Shown: positions 24,001 to 34,569 of the stretch, piece after piece | Position numbering within the stretch: position 1 is the stretch's first letter | Layout of the letters: each line of letters starts with the position of its first letter | Assembly (NCBI RefSeq): GCF_021018895.1 | Contig: NC_079386.1 | Coordinates: 7,948,835-8,012,834, forward strand | DNA: 64,000 bases | Direction: 5' to 3' | From: Seriola aureovittata | Taxonomy: Eukaryota > Chordata > Actinopteri > Carangiformes > Carangidae | Notes under the pieces: generated by a model | Databases searched by the model: none | The model's input: the letters and a program-made list of their open reading frames with translations, nothing else | Told to the model about the DNA's origin: nothing | Program-made: the position numbers and the translations under genes

Positions 24001-27000
24001 ATGCTTTTTGTTTTAATTGTTCTTCAAATGTCCCACAGACAAGAACCTTCCTAACAGCTCCAGTGTGGAAGTGGAAGTTACACCACCCATGAATGGAACG
24101 GCGGGGCAAGAGGGGGAGACGGTAAGAAATCACAGGAAATGAACATGTACACACCATGCTACCAAACTCTTTTTTTTTTCTTTTTTTTTTTTCCCCACCC
24201 AAAATATTCCCGAGCCAACGAACTGGCTCGTGTTATGAAAAGGCAACAAACCTGAGAGACTGGTATCTAAGTCAGAGAGGCATTTATGAATATTTTATGC
24301 CTCTCATCTGTGAATGTGTTTCACCTTGAGTGTGATTGATGCAAAGGTTGCGCTGACTATGACACAGGTCACTACTGCTGATAATTTCCCAGCATGCACT
24401 TGGGCGAGTTCCTCCATCTTCAGCCAGACCTGCCAAAGACCCGCCTACTCCCACTGAGTTCTGTAATCACACTCCTCACTCACCTGCTGCTCCCCGCTGC
24501 TGGGTGCTCGAAACAAACACACTCTCCCACATGCCCCAGCACAAACACACACAGTCTTTGACGTACGGCCAGGCACAGAGAGTCTTAAAACGGCCGCCGA
24601 AGCTGTTGTACTGGCATGAGCGATGAGGGTGGGACGCGGCGACCCGCCGGGCCAGCAGACGGTCCTGCTGCAAGAGGGCAGCGATTCAAAGTGGCACACT
24701 GAGAAGGAAGCAGGCAGAAGAGACAGGCGTGTTGGTCATTCTCACTCGTTACATTGCGATGACCAAGAGTAACCCCAAGACAAACTGGACCCTGCTACTC
24801 TTTTTCAACACTGTGAAAAGTTGTATTTTCATCATGGTGTTAACGCAATATCTCAGGAACACCTTGAGGGAATTTCTTCAAATTCAACAAATATTCATTT
24901 GGACTAAAGGATGAACTTATTACATTTTGGTGGTCAAAGGTCAAGGGTCAAGGTCACGGTGACCTCACTTAACAAGGTTATGGCCCTGTGAATGTGATAT
25001 CTCTGTAATGCCTTGAGAGAAGCTCCTCAAACTTGGCACAAACATTCATTTGGGAGCCAGGACGAACTGATTAGATTTGATATTGGTGCTCAAAGGTCAA
25101 AGGTCACTGTGACCACACAAAACACAGTTTTGGCCCAATATCTCAGGAACTCCTCAGGGAAATCTTTTCAAATTTTCTGTAAAAAATACAACAGATGAAG
25201 ATGAGCAACTCATGTAACTTGTGTTCTTTATAAGCTGTTCTTGTGCCAACGCAATGCGTGCATGCTACATCTTTTGTGAATCCCCCTGTGCACACCATTT
25301 GAATCCTGCATATGAATGTTAAACTTTGCCACATTCAGTGTAAACTACTATATAAAGAGGTAACTAAAGTGTGTAAATACATGTAAAGATTTTAGCAGAA
25401 TAAATGCCAGGCGTAAATAGTATCACAATTAGGTTTGATGCGCTCAGTTGAAGATTTGAGATGCACAAATGCTGCCTCATTTTTCTTATAAATCTATTCC
25501 TCAGTATTTGAAATGATTTTCATCTTGCAAAATGGTTTTCAGCTCTGAGTTGTAGGCTCCCACATTTTCACAATAATCTTTCTTAATAAATTTTATAGAC
25601 TGGGTTAATCTGATGCCGTTTACCTCGATTCAAGCTGCTAACTCGGTTTAATATCATTCTTTTTTTCTTTCGAATGATCTTGTGTTGCAGGAATTTGTAA
25701 AGGTTTTGCAAATAAACTGTAATGTGGCCAGTAGCTTTTCATCCAAAGGCCTCCACAATACTGGAGGGACAGGAGGTTTTTAATCTTGCACGATGCATCC
25801 TTGAATCAAAGCCCAGTCTATGAATATGACTTTTCTAGTACACTGTGTAGTCGGAACCAAAAATTCTTCAAAGAAAAAGATCTTTCTGCACTTACTTACT
25901 AATACTGTAGATTGACTGTAGCACTTTGAGGACACATATAGGAGGATCTCAGAATAGTCTGTACAAGAAACACCTAAAGATGAGCTCTGACTCGCAACAT
26001 AGCCATGTGTGTATTGATTTATTCCATTGCACCAAGTTGTTTTCAGATTGATCTCGCACTCTTGGGTTAATAATAGTCTTTTCTGATAAAACTGTCATCA
26101 CTCCCCTGAAGCTGAAAATATTTGTGTCTATAAAAACAAAGTAGGCAATGCAGACAATTTTTAGACTCGCTTCAAAAGGTGAAGGTGGAAAACCTGATAG
26201 ATGGAACACAGAAACACCTTTTTCAGGTGGTGATTCACAGATTTTGGAGGAGCTGAACGCTTATTGGCATGCCAAATTCTCACATGCTGCTATTTTTAGA
26301 GGTCTGTCCCACAGTGCACCTGTCTGTGTCAGCCAGGAAGTAGCTGGAAACAGCTCACACCTTCATATGCCGCCAGAGGCCCCGTCATACTAATTGTTCA
26401 ATTCCTCCTGGATGCCTTGGCAACCAAGATTGGGGAATAAGGGGATAGTTAAGGTCAAATTAAAATCTGCAGCAGACTTCTAGCACAATTTCCCAGCTTC
26501 ATTTTTTTTTGTTAAAACCCTTGAGAGCTGTGCTGAGACAAATGATCATAAATTGTCATATTTCCCAAAACAGCAGAAATTAAGGGGTTTATTTTGAATA
26601 AAAGTGAATGATGAGCATATTCAGTCAATGACTTACAGCAAATTGCCTTTCTGTAAAAACATGTTCAGGATTTTCTACTTTCAACACACATTTTGAATAT
26701 TTATGAGTGTGTAAAGCTCCTGTAATCATTTCTTGAAATAACATACTGGGAAACTAAAGGAAATCGTAACCGACAGGATCTTATGACTCATCCTACTGAC
26801 TTTATCACAACTAAAAGGATTTGAAAAAACCTTGTGTGTATCATGTGTTTATCCTTTCTTTATGTGTTTGCTTTTCTTTAGCTAAATTGAATGAAAATTT
26901 CATATCCAGCTGGGGCCAAAAAAAATGAATAAAACAAAGAGATGAAACTGTCGTGTAAAAAATGTGACAAAAATAGTCTAACTATTAAAAGAAATGAGTC

Positions 27001-30000
27001 TAGTTAGTGGAGAAAAGCATCACAATCAGGTACATGATGAAAATTCAATGTTTTTTTTTCCACAAAACACACACAAACACTTAAAGGATCTGATTTTTAA
27101 CTGTGTGCATCCTGGAGCGCTGCTTTCTATGGTCTCAGCTCACACCTGCGCTGTGTGATTAGCATATTGAGAAAGAATAGTAAGTCATTTCAGACAGATA
27201 TTTGCTTTTGTCCATTCCATGTTACTACAAGTTGGATCAACAGAGTAATCCATCAGCCGCCTCTTTGCAGCTCTTTGGACATTTTTTTTAACCATTTGCA
27301 CGCTTTGTTGCCTCACACCAGGGGCCAGCACCAACGCTTCCCTCCAGGTGGAAAAAAAAAATAAAGCAAATGTCACGCCTCCCCTTGCAGCTCTGTGGAG
27401 CCTGGTAAAAGTCAGTGCCTTTAAGCTTGGAGTTGGCAGTGTTGCCGACTGAGGCACCACAGGGCAGGAAGGGCCCCCAAGGGGCTGGCATTTGGGAACC
27501 AAGTCAGAGGAGTGAGTGCCAGCTCTATGGGGTACTTTAGCACAGAAAGCAAGTAAAGCAAATCATAAATAGACAACCGACAGACTTGTGGTGTGTGATG
27601 TCAGCCGGAAATACCTGGACTCACCTGCATGCAGTATACATACCCATGAAAGAGCGTCAGGGCAAACTGCAATATAATGCAGCTTTTCCTGTTAGCACAT
27701 AAGAAGCTTTTGTTGCTATTAATATCTGGCAGACACTGGAATCAGTACATAGTAACACTAATGAAAACCGCATATCTTTACATCTCTGAAAAACACTGGA
27801 TTAGGTTCAGAATCGATCTTCACAAAGCCTCAGGTTTTTGGTTTTAGGCCTCTTAACAGACAACAATACAGCCATCTGGATATTGAGAGGAGGAGAAATC
27901 AGGATGCTGAACATAAGTGATGCAAGCACTGCCTTTTGTTTGGCAGCTCTGATTACCAAGGTTACCAGGCAATACTCAACAGCAGTAGCTGTCACAGCAG
28001 GATAAGCTCCATATGATTCATGATTCGTGCAGTAGCCATCTTTAAAGACTTCTGCTTCACTCTCTGGGCACGCTTAGCTGACATGATTAAAGCAGTTAAG
28101 ACTTAAATTATTTTCTTGAGAAAATGATTATTTACTGAGCAACATCTGTTATCAACATCTGTCCTACTTTTTGTTTTTCCTCCTACTGTATGCCTTTTGC
28201 ACTGTTTTGCTGCGTGTTTTTTTTTTTTTTTTTTACACTTTGCTAATGTCACTGTCAAAATGACAAGAGACTAATTCTAGGTTATCAGTGTGTTCTGCTG
28301 AGATCTGCATGTGTGGACCTGTCCTCCACAGGTCCCCACGGCTCCTTAGCATCCTGTATAATTGGATACAAAGGGACCCAAGACATCTTTCCACTCTCAG
28401 TAGGCTTTGTTGTTGTACCATCAAAGTTTACAAGAAGCAGAGTGTTTGTTTGAGAGTCTGATTTTACATAAGTAGGCACAAAACCAAACAGGTATATGAA
28501 AAGATAATTCAGTTTTCTTTCTTTTTCCTTTTCCCTGTCAGACAGTGACAGCTTTTTGGGGCTGATCCAGAGAGGTGACAGTCTTTGGCTCACTTGGCAT
28601 TCCAGTGGCAGGTCCAATCAGACCCCGGGGGTCTGCCGGTGCAGCCAGAATCAGCAGTCAGTAGTGATGAGCCCCTGATGACTGGAGAGGCAGAGCCCTT
28701 CAGGCTCAGTGCAATCTCCCAAATCACAGTCATCAGACTCCTCTGTCTTAAGGTCACAGCAGAGCAAAGGCACGTGCACAACCAGGTCCTGCCATCAATT
28801 TCTGCAGAACTCTGCTGTCTTCTCTCTCTTGAAGTGCTTGTGCTGCAAGAGTACCGCCTGACTCCGGATAGCTGCTATGGAGAGGTCTATCCCAATGAGA
28901 CAAAATATCAAGCTAAACAGACACTTGGAGTGTAATGAATTTTTCAGACACTCCTGTAGGTACATGCAAAAAGCACGACTCAGCTCGGTGTTGCTCAGTG
29001 CTTTGCCTCATATTGTGTGATATTTATTCCCATATGGTAAATTAAATTATGTGGACACCCGAACAGGACATCCTAAAATAAACAAAGTGCATGCTCTAAG
29101 GGGTATTGCCCGTTCTGATCTCCTGACCTTTTTCTTTTCTCCCCTGTCCCCTCTCAGGCCGAGGATGAGGAGGAAGAGGACCAGCCTCTGAGCCTGTCCT
29201 GGCCCGAATCCAACCGCAAGCGCTTCACCTACCTCTTCATCATGCCTATCGTCCTCCCCCTGTGGCTAACGCTGCCTGACGTCAGGAAACAGGTGTGTGT
29301 TGCGTGTCATCAGTTTTATCTGGATGAGTCTGCATTTGCTGCTAAATTGACTATTCACTGTCTTTTCTCTTTGTCTGTCAGTCGTCAAAGAAGTTCTTCC
29401 CCGTCACCTTCTTGGGAGCCATCTGCTGGATTGCAGCCTTCTCATACCTGATGGTGTGGTGGGCTCACCAGGTACAAAGTTCTCAAAGGCCTGTTTACTT
29501 CTTAGGACATCATGGTATTGTAAAAATAAGTGAATGAAAATAAGTGTGATCATGACAGCAGTCCATTAGCAATAATAATGGTTTTATATAATTATAATCA
29601 TTGTCAAAAAACAAAGGCAAGACGCAGCCGTCTTTTCTCCCAATTTCCTGTCCTTGACATTTAAAATGAAACCAATTCTATAATCCACCCAATCATAAAT
29701 TATTATGAATATACTATACTATTATAGAAGTATTATAAATAATACTGTCTTATTCAAAACAGAGAGGCTGCAGTCAGTTTTGTCACCTCCATCAGCTCCC
29801 AAGAATCACAAGAAAATTAAAAATAGCTGGAACAAAAGATTAGGTTTTATTTACCCAAAAGCTTAGTTTCCTTTTTTTTTTTCTTTTTTTTTTTTTGCAG
29901 GTTGGAGAGACCATCGGGATTACAGAGGAGATTATGGGCCTGACTATATTAGCAGCTGGAACCTCCATCCCTGACCTCATCACCAGTGTTATTGTGGCAC

Positions 30001-30982
30001 GCAAGGGGCTGGGTGATATGGCTGTATCCAGCTCCGTTGGCTCCAACATCTTCGACATTACTGTTGGGTATGCGATTTTGAGTCTGGTTACTGTTGTTAA
30101 AGCAAATTTTTTGGATTTGTAGTTTTGAGAGAAGCAGTGAGACAGAGCGATCATTTTTAACGGGTCTATACTCAGAGAGCTAATCCAGCATCATTTGTGC
30201 AGGCAGAATCGTTGTAGATCAACAATGTAAGAAGTATTTCGGTAATATTAAAGTTAGATGGATAAATGTATTGTACAAGATCTAGCTATATAGTTCTTTA
30301 ATTATACACCCTATAGTGACTGTATTTACATAATAATAGGTTTTGATGTACATGCATATGCTCCAAAGATACGGCGAAACCCACACAACTATAAATTCTG
30401 CTTTATTAATAAAGCAAGAAGAGAGAAATCAAACCATCGTAGATCAGCGCAAACAGGATTCTCAGCTGTTGCCAAGTTGCTCTTTCATTTGGTTTTGTCT
30501 GATTTACAGATTTCTTTTAGTCACATTGTCTGCATATTAAATTATGCTCTAGGGAGTGTGAGCAACTTGAAAGTATTTACAATAAAAACTGTCTCAATAT
30601 GTTGCCTCATTTGAGAAGGTTTGACGCCATAAAATCTTTAATAAGAGAGTAAATGTTGGCAAGTTACAAGCTGACAAGTATAATTTCCTAATGTAAATGG
30701 AAAATATGTGACAAGTGTTTGTGTATTTGCAGACTGCCATTCCCCTGGCTCCTCTGGTCCTTCTTCAACGCCATGAGTCCGGTGCAAGTCAGCTCCAACG
30801 GCCTCTTCTGTGCCATCGTGCTCCTCTTCCTCATGCTCCTCTTCGTCATCATCTCCATTGCCGCGTGCAAGTGGCGCATGAGCAAGCTGCTCGGCTTCAT
30901 CATGTTCATGCTGTATTTTGTCTTCCTAGTGGTCAGCGTCATGCTGGAGGACAAGGCCATTAGCTGTCCGGTGTCCGTCTGA
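8955..30982 (+). CDS. slc24a2: NCKX2 K+-dependent Na+/Ca2+ exchanger, C-terminal half (10 exons)
   Basis: Plasma-membrane antiporter that extrudes Ca2+ with K+ in exchange for Na+; NCKX2 is the neuronal and cone-photoreceptor member of SLC24. The spliced exons give 346 residues plus stop, in one frame throughout. They cover the end of the cytoplasmic loop ([29 protein letters not shown], an acidic run before QPLSLSWP), then the second membrane cluster. The alpha-2 repeat is intact, with [20 protein letters not shown] and [12 protein letters not shown], which include the conserved acidic residues of the cation site. The protein ends [12 protein letters not shown], close to mammalian NCKX2 ends. 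The loop cassette [18 protein letters not shown] is diagnostic of NCKX2 against its paralogues. Identification rests on recalled family sequence. The N-terminal half (signal peptide, alpha-1 repeat) must lie upstream of the window. Confidence 0.95.
8997..10129 (+). other. slc24a2: slc24a2 intron
   Basis: Unremarkable intronic sequence with a short T tract near 9,170. No exon or RNA gene recognised. Confidence 0.6.
10130..10238 (+). CDS. slc24a2: slc24a2 exon, conserved loop motif
   Basis: Acceptor CTCTCACAG, donor GTAAGA. It encodes [18 protein letters not shown] and [18 protein letters not shown]. It starts in phase 0 and ends in phase 1. This is a nearly invariant NCKX2 loop sequence. It immediately precedes the alternatively spliced segment. 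Confidence 0.95.
12525..12568. repeat. (GT)n microsatellite
   Basis: About 22 units within an slc24a2 intron. Confidence 0.97.
13625..13908. mobile_element. MITE copy 4 (best preserved ends)
   Basis: The left end, AGTTTGATATTTTGGGAAAT, and the right end, ATTCCCCAAAATGTCAAATT, are inverted repeats of each other. The inverted symmetry continues inward (TTGCACAGAGTTAG, and near the right end the CTAAGCTAAGCTA block). No coding capacity. This is a non-autonomous DNA transposon typical of percomorph genomes, by recollection. Confidence 0.8.
14108..14122 (+). CDS. slc24a2: slc24a2 15-nt microexon (candidate)
   Basis: AATTTGCTGACTCTG lies between a strong acceptor (a pyrimidine-rich run of about 40 nt ending CCCCTCAG) and a consensus donor, GTGAGT. 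Phase is 1-1, so inclusion after the exon at 10,130-10,238 adds five residues (E-F-A-D-S, the first codon being shared) without disturbing frame. It sits where NCKX2 is alternatively spliced, beside the 51-nt cassette. I do not recall these residues in mammalian NCKX2. Confidence 0.65.
16208..16476. mobile_element. MITE copy 5 (same family)
   Basis: TATGAAGCTACAACCAAC, CAGTTAGCTCAGCATAAAAA, TTGGCTCTGTTCCAAGGTAA and the right end CTCAAAATCTGAAACTATTCC. Confidence 0.75.
16662..16685. repeat. (CA)n microsatellite
   Basis: About 12 units, followed directly by ACGTCACGTCAC. Confidence 0.95.
18748..18798 (+). CDS. slc24a2: slc24a2 51-nt cassette exon
   Basis: Acceptor TTGTAG, donor GTAAGC, phase 1-1. 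It encodes [18 protein letters not shown] including the shared boundary codons. It corresponds to the 17-residue segment known to be included or skipped in mammalian NCKX2 isoforms. Its length is divisible by three, so skipping keeps frame. Confidence 0.93.
19335..19384. repeat. (TTTTC/TTTC)n pyrimidine tract
   Basis: Imperfect T/C-only run on the + strand. Confidence 0.9.
20966..21057. repeat. (GT)n microsatellite, 92 bp
   Basis: About 46 uninterrupted units. The long Cys-Val and His-Thr frames here are only translations of the repeat. Confidence 0.98.
22568..22666 (+). CDS. slc24a2: slc24a2 exon, [15 protein letters not shown] motif
   Basis: Acceptor TTTTGCAG, donor GTAAAA, phase 1-1. It encodes [18 protein letters not shown] followed by a variable acidic stretch. 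The exon itself begins GTAAAT, so the acceptor abuts a donor-like hexamer. It can join directly to the exon at 10,130-10,238 or to either cassette. Confidence 0.95.
22667..24038 (+). other. slc24a2: slc24a2 intron
   Basis: A MITE copy occupies about 22,711-23,060. The remainder is AT-rich with nothing recognisable. Confidence 0.8.
22711..23060. mobile_element. MITE copy 6 (same family)
   Basis: A long left half (TTTCTTGCTGAGTTAGATGA, CAGTTAGCTTAGCTTAGCAT, CTAGCCTAGCTCCGTGCAAA, CTCACTAATTAACACG). The right terminus is lost. Confidence 0.8.
24039..24121 (+). CDS. slc24a2: slc24a2 variable loop exon
   Basis: Acceptor TCCCACAG, donor GTAAGA. It starts in phase 1 and ends in phase 0. It encodes [20 protein letters not shown] and then TAGQEGET. 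The LPNS..S.VE.TP pattern aligns with the mammalian loop just before the acidic run. Confidence 0.9.
24122..29157 (+). other. slc24a2: slc24a2 intron, 5.0 kb
   Basis: Contains a CpG-containing stretch (about 24,560-24,690), a tandem repeat with nuclear-receptor half-sites (24,830-25,195), and a T tract near 28,217-28,235. No exon is seen, including in the frame at 28,588-28,935, which lacks any known domain. Confidence 0.8.
24830..25195. repeat. Tandem repeat of about 145 bp with AGGTCA motifs
   Basis: About 2.4 units, starting at ATATCTC blocks at 24,848, 24,997 and 25,138. Each full unit has CAAA.TT..ACAAA.ATTCATTTGG, GA.GAACT.ATTA and a GGTCA-rich block. The type is familiar from fish genomes. 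It contains two perfect GGTCAnnnTGACC palindromes. Confidence 0.85.
29158..29292 (+). CDS. slc24a2: slc24a2 exon, acidic run and first segment of second membrane cluster
   Basis: Acceptor CCTCTCAG, donor GTGTGT, 45 codons, phase 0-0. It begins [18 protein letters not shown] and continues into the hydrophobic stretch [20 protein letters not shown]. This marks the transition from cytoplasmic loop to membrane. Confidence 0.96.
29382..29471 (+). CDS. slc24a2: slc24a2 transmembrane exon
   Basis: Acceptor CTGTCAG, donor GTACAA, 30 codons, phase 0-0. It encodes [20 protein letters not shown] and [10 protein letters not shown], the membrane segment leading to the alpha-2 repeat. It is separated from the previous exon by an 89-bp intron. 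Confidence 0.96.
29901..30067 (+). CDS. slc24a2: slc24a2 alpha-2 repeat exon
   Basis: Acceptor TTTTTTGCAG after a long T tract, donor GTATGC, ending in phase 2. It begins [20 protein letters not shown] and carries SIPDLITS and [12 protein letters not shown]. This repeat, with alpha-1, forms the cation-binding core of Na+/Ca2+ exchanger superfamily proteins. The acidic Asp of SIPD is retained. Confidence 0.97.
30068..30732 (+). other. slc24a2: slc24a2 last intron
   Basis: AT-rich, 665 bp. No feature recognised beyond its splice sites. Confidence 0.85.
30733..30982 (+). CDS. slc24a2: slc24a2 terminal coding exon
   Basis: Acceptor TTTGCAG. The frame is closed by TGA at 30,980-30,982. It encodes [30 protein letters not shown] and [20 protein letters not shown], the last hydrophobic segments, and ends CPVSV. 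Confidence 0.97.
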
Positions 30983-33705
30983 GGACCTTTGAGGACCTAC
31001 TTCCTCTCCCTCGTCACCACCACCACCACTATCACCACTACAACCATCCTTATTGTCTGCCATCACTGTCACCTGACCTTTGTGATCCTTCACCCCAGGA
31101 ATAAAAGAAGAACTGGACGAAAGAATGATATAAAAATATGAAAAAAAAAAAAAAAGGAATCTACTGATGTGTTCAGTGAGCAGGTGGTGGCGGGGAGCAG
31201 TTAAACAAACAAGGGCACGAGACTTTGGCTTGGCTGGTTAAGCACAGGCCGAACCTGAGTGGATTTTTATTTATGATTCTTATTTAACTGGCAGGTGAGG
31301 GGAGTTATAGGTGTATCAGCCAAATATAGAAACATTATGCATGCCATTAGTGTCATTATGCCATTAGATGAGCTGAAATCAAGACTACGCATGGTAGGTT
31401 GAGGAGAATGACCTCCTGTGAACTTTTGGGGGAAAAAAAAACTAAAGATACACTGAATAAAACTCTTAATAACAAATGCAGTGACTGAGCTGAAAATTGC
31501 AAGTATATTCGAACTAGTTCAACAGACTAAGATGCTGTCACCAAGAGCGAAGAGGAATTTGTGGATGGGGAAAAGGCAGACCGTGTGGATGAAGATTTTG
31601 TTCCCAACGTGTTTCTCGTCTGATGGTATCTAGCGAAAAGATTCTCTTGTGGGCTTCGCACCTGAGCAACAAGGGATTGCTGTTCTTGAAAGACAATTGC
31701 TGGGCAGACAAAATTCTTCTGTGTTATTTCCTTTTCTGTAAATTCATCTGTGCCCAGTCTGAGTGACGGGTTTAAGCTTCCCCTCTCCCCTGCCAGTTTT
31801 TTTCACCACTGAATGTTACTTCAGAGGATTCTTCTTTTTTAAAATTTTTGGATTCATTTTCATGAAATCTATAGAAGTAGCATTAGATGTACTGTAGCAG
31901 TATTAGTTGGTGTAGAGTCCTCTTGACAATCTGCTCCTCTTTTCTTTTTCTTTTTTTTTTTTCTTTTGCCACTGAACACACGTTCTAATTGTACAGACGT
32001 TCTCATGCTTCACACGCACCGACTGATAAAGGCAAGAAAAAAAAAGCCTAACTGAAGTTTAGCCTCTCAAAATATATGCTAGCCTTCAATATCTTTCACT
32101 GGTTGGGGAAAAAAAGCATGAGTAATTTAGGCTCATTAAAGTTCCATAATGAAGTCAATGTCAAAATAATACATTTGAAAAAACTTAACAGTGTTTAAGC
32201 GTCATGGTTGATTTAGATTAGTCAATGTGTAGTGCTTTGTTCACAGTAGAACTGGGCTCAACTCACCGGCTAGTCAAGCTCCTGGGGTAGTAGTTTCAAG
32301 GAGTCAACTGCATGTTAAAAAAAAAAATACACTTGCAGGTGAATAATACCAATCAACATTTAAGAAGTTGTATACCAAAATGTTTTCAAACATGTTTCAT
32401 AACTTCTTAATGCAAACCCGTGTTCAGTCTCTATGTAGAAAATGTCAACATGTATGGTCAATGATATCTATCAAACTTGTGCAATTTCTTTTCGAATCAA
32501 AGGTGCTTTTGTGTGCATGTGTGCAAACTGCATTTGAAGTTATCACACAATGACCATTCCTTAAATTTATCTATGAATACAGGTAATACTACCAGTATTT
32601 TGCAACTAACTGCAAAAGAAAAATATACACCAATGTGTGTTTTATACTGGAAATAGAAAGCATAATCACAATCTCTCTTTAAGCTACATAGAATGTGGAA
32701 ACCACAGATTTAACAGCAATATACCGTGTGTGTCACCGTTGAAAATTGCACCCCCCACCCACCCCTTCATGTGTCTGTCCCCCGCTGTCCTTCCTGTCCG
32801 ACGTGGTCCAAAACCCCCCACGAGAAAAAAAAAAACGGGGGGACTATTTCTCCTAAAACTAACCTACAACCCCTTCCTGTTAGAGCTGGCCAGAAACACC
32901 CGCTTTACCTCAACACAGCCACTGTACAGCAGCTTAGTAGGAACTAACTGTAAAATAATAGTAAATAGATTCTCTGAATGTTTGAGGAAAAATGCATGCA
33001 AGGAATTTGGGCTGGTTACCCACTGACTGTACAGCTGAGCTTATCCAACTATATATGTTCACTTTTATGCATCAATTCAGAGAATAACACCAAGAACTTT
33101 ACTTTGTAAATATGAAGTCCAGTTTTTTGCAATAACCAAATGGTTCACAAATGTATTTCATTCACTTTGATTTATATTTTTGCAATAGTGGATGGAAACA
33201 GACATAGATACTGTCTGCTGGTGGCCCCTTGTATCATGATATTACTCAGCAAAATAAGAGCATTTATTTTTAGACTACTCAAAATCTGATTAGCATACAT
33301 TAAAGTGTAAACATGCCAGTTCAATTCAGTTTCTGGGAAGAAAATAAAGGCTTTAAATACCATATTGCCTCCTCGGATATAACAAATGTAGGACTTGTGT
33401 GTGATTTTTGCCACAGTGGTTTCTGACATTTGGTTCAGGTTGCAAATGCACAGGAAAAAGCAAAATATGATACCTGCATAAAGCAAACTCATATGTTAAA
33501 CTGTTATGTGTAGCGTGCTCTCATATTGTACATTTTCACCACCAAGATTCAAAGATTCAATTTAAGGCCTCTATGATGACTCATGTACTTTGTGAAATTC
33601 TCCTGTGCACATTTGCCATTAAACTCTTCCTTCAGAGTGCCCACACACTGTCCTGAACATGATCACATCTCACCTCTAGTTTCTACTCGCCCCTCTCTTC
33701 GAAAG

Positions 33706-34131
33706 AACAGTTAAACATTTTAGGAAATGCACGTGTTCACTTTCTTGCCACAGGGTTGGTGAGAGGATACCATCTCTCTTATGCCTGTGTAGTAAATATG
33801 AAGCTAAGCTGGTTGGCTTAGCTTTGCTCCAAAAACTGGAAACAGGAGGAAACAACTTGCCGAGCTGTGTCGAAACCAACTAAATTTAATCACCAGAACC
33901 ACTGAAGTTTCCAAAGCAACTTATGCTTTAAGTGGAAAAGCAACACGTGTGGTTCTATGAGGGGGTTCATTGTGAGCCGAGAAAGCCAAACTAGCTGTTT
34001 CCTTTCTGCAAAAGCTAAGCCAATCATTTGTTAGCAGAAGCTTCTTGTTCACCGTGCAGACATGACAGTGGTGCAAATCTTTTCATCTAACTCTTGGTGG
34101 AAAGTAATTTCCCAAAATATCGAACCATTGT
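33706..34131. mobile_element. MITE copy 7, in the slc24a2 3' UTR
   Basis: Left end ACAGTTAAACATTTTAGGAA, core TATGAAGCTAAGCTGGTTGG, right end TTTCCCAAAATATCGAACCA. If the 3' UTR extent is right, this element is transcribed in the mature mRNA and its inverted arms could fold. Confidence 0.75.
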
Positions 34132-34554
34132 GTAAACAGGTTAAGAGGTAATTTGCTTGCGTTTGACCTACCACTACGGTCACATGTGCATACTGTATCT
34201 ATGCACTTTCAACCCTAAAAACCCTCCTGTCAAGACATGAACGTATTTATTTTTCTTTCCCCACAGCTCCCATGATGTTTTTTGTGAGAGCATGAATGAG
34301 CGTGAGAATGTAAAAAAAAAAAAACAACAAAGAGAAAGAACGGTTTGGCATGCAAACTTGGCATCGAAAGTGGTTTCCAGGGTAAGCCACCGTGAAAGTT
34401 GACCACTAATGAACATTCTTGCACTGTAAATGTTTTATTTCTTGGTGTTAATGTAAGATTTATTTAAGGTGTACATATATACAGATACAAATTAACCATA
34501 TTATCTATATGTGTAAAAGAAATATGTCTCTTTATGTAAAAACACAAAGTATAT

Positions 34555-34569
34555 AATAAAACAAATAAA
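34555..34569 (+). terminator. slc24a2: Polyadenylation signals, slc24a2
   Basis: Two AATAAA hexamers (34,555-34,560 and 34,564-34,569), followed within about 30 bases by a T/G-rich stretch. This is the best candidate distal poly(A) site. Confidence 0.55.

Noticed and set aside
28588..28935. 116-codon frame inside an slc24a2 intron
   Set aside because: No recognisable domain, no splice continuity with the slc24a2 frame, and a length expected by chance in a 5-kb intron.
31100..31155. Early AATAAA plus A run as the main slc24a2 poly(A) site or a processed retrocopy tail
   Set aside because: The A run is genomic and could cause internal priming; no target duplication or retrocopy lies upstream, since the preceding exon has genuine introns.
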